Source of the DNA: Duodenibacillus sp.
GTDB taxonomy: Bacteria > Pseudomonadota > Gammaproteobacteria > Burkholderiales > Burkholderiaceae_F
Direction: 5' to 3'
Length of the DNA: 64,000 bases
NCBI GenBank assembly: GCA_017628205.1
Contig: JAGBZO010000045.1
Location: forward strand, 124,001-188,000
Shown: in pieces, positions 59,804-64,000 of the stretch
How positions within the stretch are numbered: position 1 is the stretch's first letter
How the letters are laid out: every line of letters starts with the position of its first letter
Position numbers and translations under genes: made by a program
The notes under the pieces: generated by a model
Seen by the model: the letters and a program-made list of their open reading frames with translations, nothing else
Database searches by the model: none
Told to the model about the DNA's origin: nothing

Positions 59804-60256
59804 ATGAAGTTAACCACTCGCGGTCGTTTTGCTGTCACCAGCATGATTGATTTGGCGCTTTACGGCGGTGATCGTCCCGTACGCTTGTGCGACATTGCAG
59901 CCCGACAGCACATTTCGATTCCGTATTTAGAACAAATTTTCGCCACGCTGCGACGAGCCGAGCTTGTTGTCAGCGTACGCGGTCCCGGTGGTGGCTACCT
60001 TTTGGCCCGCCCCAAGGAAGAAATTACGGCCGGTGAAATCGTTTCGGCTCTCGACGGTCAAGTCGAAGAAACGAAGTGTCGCGGCGGCGGTTCTTGTTTG
60101 GGCGGCGCGGAGTGTTTGGCATACGGTCTTTGGACGGATATGAACCATCATGTCGCCCAATTTCTGAATTCCCGCACGCTAGCGGATATTTTGAAGCTGT
60201 ACGCCACAAACCATCTGCCCGACAGCCCCGATGTCATTTGCATCAAGCCCGTTTAA
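59804..60256 (+). CDS. iscR: IscR, Rrf2-type iron-sulfur regulator
   Basis: IscR represses the isc genes when it carries a [2Fe-2S] cluster. The 150-residue protein has the Rrf2 winged helix (KLTTRGRFAVTSMIDLAL, SIPYLEQIFATLRRAELVVSVRGPGGGYLL) with Glu43 present. The cluster Cys are at 92, 98 and 104, exactly as in E. coli. The fourth ligand, His107 in E. coli IscR, is Tyr107 here (CLAYGLW instead of CLTHALW). The C-terminal tail is short. It heads the isc operon; iscS starts 29 nt after its stop. Confidence 0.93.
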   Translation: MKLTTRGRFAVTSMIDLALYGGDRPVRLCDIAARQHISIPYLEQIFATLRRAELVVSVRGPGGGYLLARPKEEITAGEIVSALDGQVEETKCRGGGSCLGGAECLAYGLWTDMNHHVAQFLNSRTLADILKLYATNHLPDSPDVICIKPV

Positions 60257-60285
60257 TTGAATCCATCCTGTTTTGAGAGAAGAAA

Positions 60286-61497
60286 ATGCAACTGCCCGTA
60301 TATCTCGATTACTCGGCCACAACTCCTGTAGATCCGCGTGTTGCCGAAAAGATGATTCCGTATTTGTGTGAAAAGTTCGGTAACCCCGCCAGTCGTTCTC
60401 ATGCCTACGGTTGGGATGCCGAAAAGGTCGTGCAAGAGGCTCGTGAAGAGGTCGCCAAGTATTTGAACGCCGATCCTCGCGAAATCGTTTGGACGTCCGG
60501 CGCAACGGAAGCCGATAATTTGGCCATCAAGGGCGCAGCCCACTTCTACAAGGACAAGGGCAAGCATCTGATCACGGTTAAGACCGAACACAAGGCCGTT
60601 TTGGATTCCATGCGTCATTTGGAGTCCGAAGGGTATGAAGTCACCTACATGGACGTTCTTCCCAACGGTTTGCTCGATCTTGAAGCTCTCAAGGCCGCCA
60701 TGCGTCCGGACACGATTTTGGTCTCCGTCATGGCCGTGAACAATGAAATCGGTGTGATTCAGGATCTCAAGGCGATCGGCGAACTGTGTCGCGAACGCAA
60801 GATCATTTTCCACTGCGACGCCACCCAGGCAGCCGGCAAGATGAAGCTCGACATGCAGGAATTGAAAATCGATTTGTTGAGCCTGTCTTCTCACAAGGTA
60901 TACGGTCCCAAGGGTATGGGCGCGCTGTACGTTCGTCGCAAGCCGCGCGTTCGTATCGAAGCCCAGATTCACGGCGGCGGTCACGAACGCGGCATGCGTT
61001 CGGGTACGTTGGCCACTCATCAGATCGTCGGTATGGGTGAAGCTTATCGTCTGGCTCGTTTGGAACAGGACGAAGAAATCGCCCGTTTGACCAAGTTGCG
61101 TCAGCGTTTGCTCGACGGCATCGTCAACAACATTCCCGAAGTTGTCGTTAACGGTGACATGGAAAATCGCGTCTGCTGTAACCTGAACGTCTCGTTTGCT
61201 TTCGTTGAAGGCGAAAGCTTGATGATGGCGTTGAAGGACATTGCCGTCAGCTCCGGTTCGGCCTGTACCTCGGCTTCTCTCGAACCTTCGTACGTTTTGC
61301 GCGCTTTGGGTATTGACGATGAATTGGCCCACAGTTCTTTGCGTTTCTCGATGGGTCGCTGGACGACGGAAGAAGAAATCGATTTCACGATCAAGTTGTT
61401 GATCGAAAAGGTTGCCAAGTTGCGCGAAATGTCGCCCCTTTGGGAAATGCATCAGCAGGGCATCGATCTTGACACCGTCAAGTGGTCCGAACACTAA
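60286..61497 (+). CDS. iscS: Cysteine desulfurase IscS
   Basis: This PLP enzyme takes sulfur from cysteine for iron-sulfur clusters and tRNA thiolation. The 403-residue protein begins [17 protein letters not shown]. The PLP-binding Lys is in [12 protein letters not shown] and the persulfide Cys in [17 protein letters not shown] (about residue 327). Other blocks are [15 protein letters not shown] and TEHKAVLDS. The C-terminus ends in VKWSEH, the usual IscS end that contacts IscU. AGAGAAG precedes the ATG. Confidence 0.97.
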   Translation: MQLPVYLDYSATTPVDPRVAEKMIPYLCEKFGNPASRSHAYGWDAEKVVQEAREEVAKYLNADPREIVWTSGATEADNLAIKGAAHFYKDKGKHLITVKTEHKAVLDSMRHLESEGYEVTYMDVLPNGLLDLEALKAAMRPDTILVSVMAVNNEIGVIQDLKAIGELCRERKIIFHCDATQAAGKMKLDMQELKIDLLSLSSHKVYGPKGMGALYVRRKPRVRIEAQIHGGGHERGMRSGTLATHQIVGMGEAYRLARLEQDEEIARLTKLRQRLLDGIVNNIPEVVVNGDMENRVCCNLNVSFAFVEGESLMMALKDIAVSSGSACTSASLEPSYVLRALGIDDELAHSSLRFSMGRWTTEEEIDFTIKLLIEKVAKLREMSPLWEMHQQGIDLDTVKWSEH

Positions 61498-61553
61498 TTG
61501 ATTGAATGACGACCCGGGTCGATCGGTTCGGGTCGTTTAACGGAGTTTTTATT

Positions 61554-61943
61554 ATGGCTTACAGCGAAAAGTTGATTGATCACTATGAAAATCCCCGCAA
61601 TGTCGGCACCCTTGACAATGCCGACTCGACGGTCGGGACCGGTATGGTCGGCGCACCGGCTTGCGGCGACGTCATGCGTTTGCAGATCAAGGTCAATCAG
61701 GAAGGCGTGATTGAAGACGCTAAATTCAAGACGTATGGTTGCGGTTCCGCAATCGCCTCGAGCTCTTTGGTGACCGAATGGGTCAAAGGCAAGTCCATCG
61801 AAGACGCCGCCAAGATCACCAATGCCGAAATCGCGGAAGAGTTGGCTTTGCCTCCCGTCAAGATCCACTGTTCCATTTTGGCCGAGGACGCCATCAAGGC
61901 GGCCATTGACGACTACAAGAGCAAGCAGGGAAGCAAGGAGTAA
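61554..61943 (+). CDS. iscU: Iron-sulfur cluster scaffold IscU
   Basis: The scaffold on which clusters are built. The 129-residue protein has ligands C37 (GAPACGD), D39, C63 (YGCGSA) and H105-C106 (KIHCSIL). LPPVK at 99-103 is the HscA recognition motif. ATG 61554 with GGAG upstream is used; an in-frame ATG at 61506 lies in the spacer after iscS. Confidence 0.97.
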   Translation: MAYSEKLIDHYENPRNVGTLDNADSTVGTGMVGAPACGDVMRLQIKVNQEGVIEDAKFKTYGCGSAIASSSLVTEWVKGKSIEDAAKITNAEIAEELALPPVKIHCSILAEDAIKAAIDDYKSKQGSKE

Positions 61944-61946
61944 CTC

Positions 61947-62270
61947 ATGGCAGTAACCTTGACCGAATCCGCCGCCAAGCACGTTGCGGCCTATTTGACC
62001 AAGCGTGGCAAAGGGATCGGCCTGCGTTTGGGCGTCAAAACCTCCGGTTGTTCCGGTATGGCCTACAAGCTCGAATTCGCCGACGTCATCAATGAAGACG
62101 ATCAAACGTGGGAAAGCCACGGCGTTAAAGTGATCGTCGATGCCAAAAGCCTGCCCTACATCGACGGGACGGAATTGGACTACGTGCGTGAAGGCCTGCA
62201 AGAAGGCTTCAAGTACAACAACCCGCAAGAAAAAGAACGTTGCGGTTGCGGGAAGTCTTTCCACGTCTAA
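61947..62270 (+). CDS. iscA: IscA, A-type iron-sulfur carrier
   Basis: The 107-residue A-type carrier has C35 ([13 protein letters not shown]) and C99 and C101 ([11 protein letters not shown]). It begins [17 protein letters not shown]. It lies 3 nt after iscU in the isc operon and is the second A-type carrier in this window besides ErpA. Confidence 0.96.
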   Translation: MAVTLTESAAKHVAAYLTKRGKGIGLRLGVKTSGCSGMAYKLEFADVINEDDQTWESHGVKVIVDAKSLPYIDGTELDYVREGLQEGFKYNNPQEKERCGCGKSFHV

Positions 62271-62282
62271 GTGGGTGACGAG

Positions 62283-62783
62283 ATGGCAGAAATGACACCG
62301 TTTGCTCTTTTAGGTCTGCCGGCTCGATTCGCCATTGAGTCCGAAGAAATTGAGGAGGGATGGCGCCGTGCGATCGCAATGGTCCATCCCGATCGTTTCG
62401 CATCTCGCCCCGCTGCGGAACGACGTGTTGCTGAACAATGGGCGGGACGCATCAACGAGGCAAAAGAGGCGATAGAAAATCCGATCAGCCGAGCCGTAAC
62501 GTTACTCAAATTGCGTGGCGTTGATGTCGGTACCGAAACCGACACAAAAATGGACATGCAGTTTTTGATGCAACAGATGCAATGGCGCGAGGCAGCCGAA
62601 TCGCTGGTCTCCGCGCAAGCGAAACAAGCGTTGTTGGAAGAAATTTGCTCGGCTCGAGCCGACGAAGTACGCTTGTTGACCGATGTGTTGGACGGTAACG
62701 GCGATTTGGCTCAAGCCAGACAAGCCGTGCGTCGTCTGATGTTTATCGAAAAAATTTACCGCGACATCGATCGCGAACAATAA
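62283..62783 (+). CDS. hscB: HscB, J-type co-chaperone of the isc system
   Basis: HscB brings IscU to HscA and stimulates its ATPase. The 166-residue protein has an N-terminal J domain (FALLGLPARFAIESEEIEEGWR, HPD in MVHPDRF) and a C-terminal helical IscU-binding domain (ETDTKMDMQFLMQQMQWREA). ATG 62283 is chosen over a GTG at 62271. The gene follows iscA and precedes hscA. Confidence 0.94.
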   Translation: MAEMTPFALLGLPARFAIESEEIEEGWRRAIAMVHPDRFASRPAAERRVAEQWAGRINEAKEAIENPISRAVTLLKLRGVDVGTETDTKMDMQFLMQQMQWREAAESLVSAQAKQALLEEICSARADEVRLLTDVLDGNGDLAQARQAVRRLMFIEKIYRDIDREQ

Positions 62784-62804
62784 TCGTCAAGAAAGAACCA
62801 CACC

Positions 62805-64000
62805 ATGATGGGATTAATGCAAATTGCCGAGCCCGGCATGTCTGCCGCTCCGCACGAAGAGCGTTTGGCTGTCGGTATCGACTTGGGGACGACGAATTCG
62901 CTGGTTGCCAGTGTCATGAGCGGAACGGCCGAAGTTATTCGAGATCAAGCCGGTCGCGCCCTGTTGCCTTCGATTGTTCGTTACCTCTCGGACGGCTCGA
63001 CGCAAGTCGGCTGGGATGCGGTGGCGCACATGCAAAGCGATCCGTTGAATACGATCAGCTCCGTCAAGCGACTGATCGGCCGCGGCTTAAGCGATGTCGG
63101 CGGCAATGTGATCCTGCCTTATCAGTTTGTCGACGTGCCCGGCATGGTGCAGGTTGAAACGGTTGCGGGTGTCAAGAGCCCCGTCGAAGTTTCCGCCGAA
63201 ATTCTCAAGACGTTGAAGGCGCGAGCCGAAGAACGATTGGGCGGCGACTTGGTGGGAGCCGTCATCACGGTTCCCGCTTATTTTGATGATGCTCAACGTC
63301 AGGCGACCAAGGATGCCGCACGCGTGGCCGGTCTCAACGTTTTGCGTTTGCTGAACGAACCGACTGCGGCTGCGTTGGCATACGGGCTGGACAACGGTGC
63401 CGAAGGCACCTATTTGATTTACGACTTGGGCGGCGGCACTTTCGACGTTTCGTTGCTGAAGTTGACCAAGGGTGTTTTCGAAGTACTGGCGACCGGCGGT
63501 AATTCGGCTTTGGGCGGCGACGACTTTGATCATCGTATGGTTTGCTGGGCCCTGGAAGAATTGGCCGGCGAACACGGGGAAGGTATTTTGACCAATTCCG
63601 ACAAGCGTTTGCTGACCTTGGCCGCCAAGAAAGCGCGAGAAGCCTTGACCGATAGTGAAGAGGTGAGTTTCGAGGCCACGTTGTCCGACGGTCGTTCGCT
63701 GTCGTTGCCTTTGAACCGAACGGGGTTTGCCGTTTTGGTCGAACACTTGGTCAAGAAGACCTTGGATGCCGTTGCAAACGTACTGCGCGATGCGCAGGTC
63801 AAGCCCGAAGAGATCAAGGGTGTTGTTCTGGTCGGCGGTTCGACCCGCATGCCCGTGATCCGTCAGGCCGTCACGCAGTATTTCGGTCGCACGCCGTTTT
63901 GCGATATCGATCCCGACCAGGTTGTTGCAGTGGGTGCGGCCATGCAGGCCAACAAGTTGGCCGGCAACACTGGAGCCGACGAAGACTGGCTTTTGCTCGA
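62805..64000 (+). CDS. hscA: HscA, specialised Hsp70 chaperone of the isc system (5' part)
   Basis: The frame opens at ATG 62805 (a second ATG at 62808) and is still open at the window end, about 398 codons of an expected ~620. The start reads [35 protein letters not shown], the usual HscA opening. The Hsp70 ATPase blocks [44 protein letters not shown] and [14 protein letters not shown] are present. HscA uses ATP to release clusters from IscU. fdx and iscX are expected beyond the edge. Confidence 0.96.
   Translation, partial: MMGLMQIAEPGMSAAPHEERLAVGIDLGTTNSLVASVMSGTAEVIRDQAGRALLPSIVRYLSDGSTQVGWDAVAHMQSDPLNTISSVKRLIGRGLSDVGGNVILPYQFVDVPGMVQVETVAGVKSPVEVSAEILKTLKARAEERLGGDLVGAVITVPAYFDDAQRQATKDAARVAGLNVLRLLNEPTAAALAYGLDNGAEGTYLIYDLGGGTFDVSLLKLTKGVFEVLATGGNSALGGDDFDHRMVCWALEELAGEHGEGILTNSDKRLLTLAAKKAREALTDSEEVSFEATLSDGRSLSLPLNRTGFAVLVEHLVKKTLDAVANVLRDAQVKPEEIKGVVLVGGSTRMPVIRQAVTQYFGRTPFCDIDPDQVVAVGAAMQANKLAGNTGADEDWLLL

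Overview
The window reads as chromosomal core genome of a betaproteobacterium of the order Burkholderiales, most likely an anaerobic or microaerophilic gut lineage of the Sutterellaceae type. This rests on gene order (yhbY/rlmE-ftsH-folP-glmM, metG next to mrp, rph-rdgB-hemW, the isc operon), on protein similarity by eye, on a strong preference for TTG leucine codons, and on anaerobic-type genes (NAD malic enzyme, DcuC). The genus is an inference. I see no prophage, insertion sequence, CRISPR array, rRNA or tRNA gene. The only RNA gene is tmRNA.

Layout. 0-3.6 kb: the 3' end of cpoB (cut by the window edge), malic enzyme with an unusual leader, scpA and a small CxxC protein. 3.7-9.1 kb: yicC, facing away from rph-rdgB-hemW-mltA, then erpA. 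9.3-14.1 kb: dcuC, metG and the divergent mrp. 14.2-19.6 kb, minus strand: bepA, a thioredoxin-reductase-like ferredoxin-NADP reductase, nadK and recN. 19.8-23.6 kb: moaC, azlCD and a glnS carrying a large internal insertion. 23.7-26.4 kb: an AIM24-like protein, a LexA/UmuD-fold protein that lacks the catalytic dyad, and lrgAB. 27-30.4 kb: a cytosine-deaminase-like hydrolase, a pyrE-like gene, nadX and gph. 30.5-38.7 kb: a long PiT phosphate transporter, yhbY, rlmE, ftsH, folP and glmM. 38.8-41.8 kb: alaS and a TusA-like gene. 41.8-47.6 kb: ssrA, then glnA-ntrB-ntrC and an rlmN-like gene. 48-50.6 kb: ybgC-tolQ-tolR-tolA. 50.7-57.2 kb: a dipeptide/oligopeptide ABC transporter, followed by trhA and a polar amino acid ABC pair. 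59.8-64 kb: iscR-iscS-iscU-iscA-hscB-hscA, with hscA cut by the right edge.

How it fits together. Iron-sulfur biogenesis is well represented (isc operon, erpA, mrp). Nitrogen control is explicit: glnA has a near-perfect sigma-54 promoter and two NtrC-like sites, and ntrBC lies downstream. Most units end in strong intrinsic terminators, several of them bidirectional.

No wholly new multi-gene system is evident. The most interesting single items are the S24-fold protein that has lost its Ser-Lys dyad, the malic enzyme leader with a sequestered Shine-Dalgarno and chained small ORFs, the roughly 100-residue GlnRS insertion, and an IscR with tyrosine in place of the cluster-ligand histidine.
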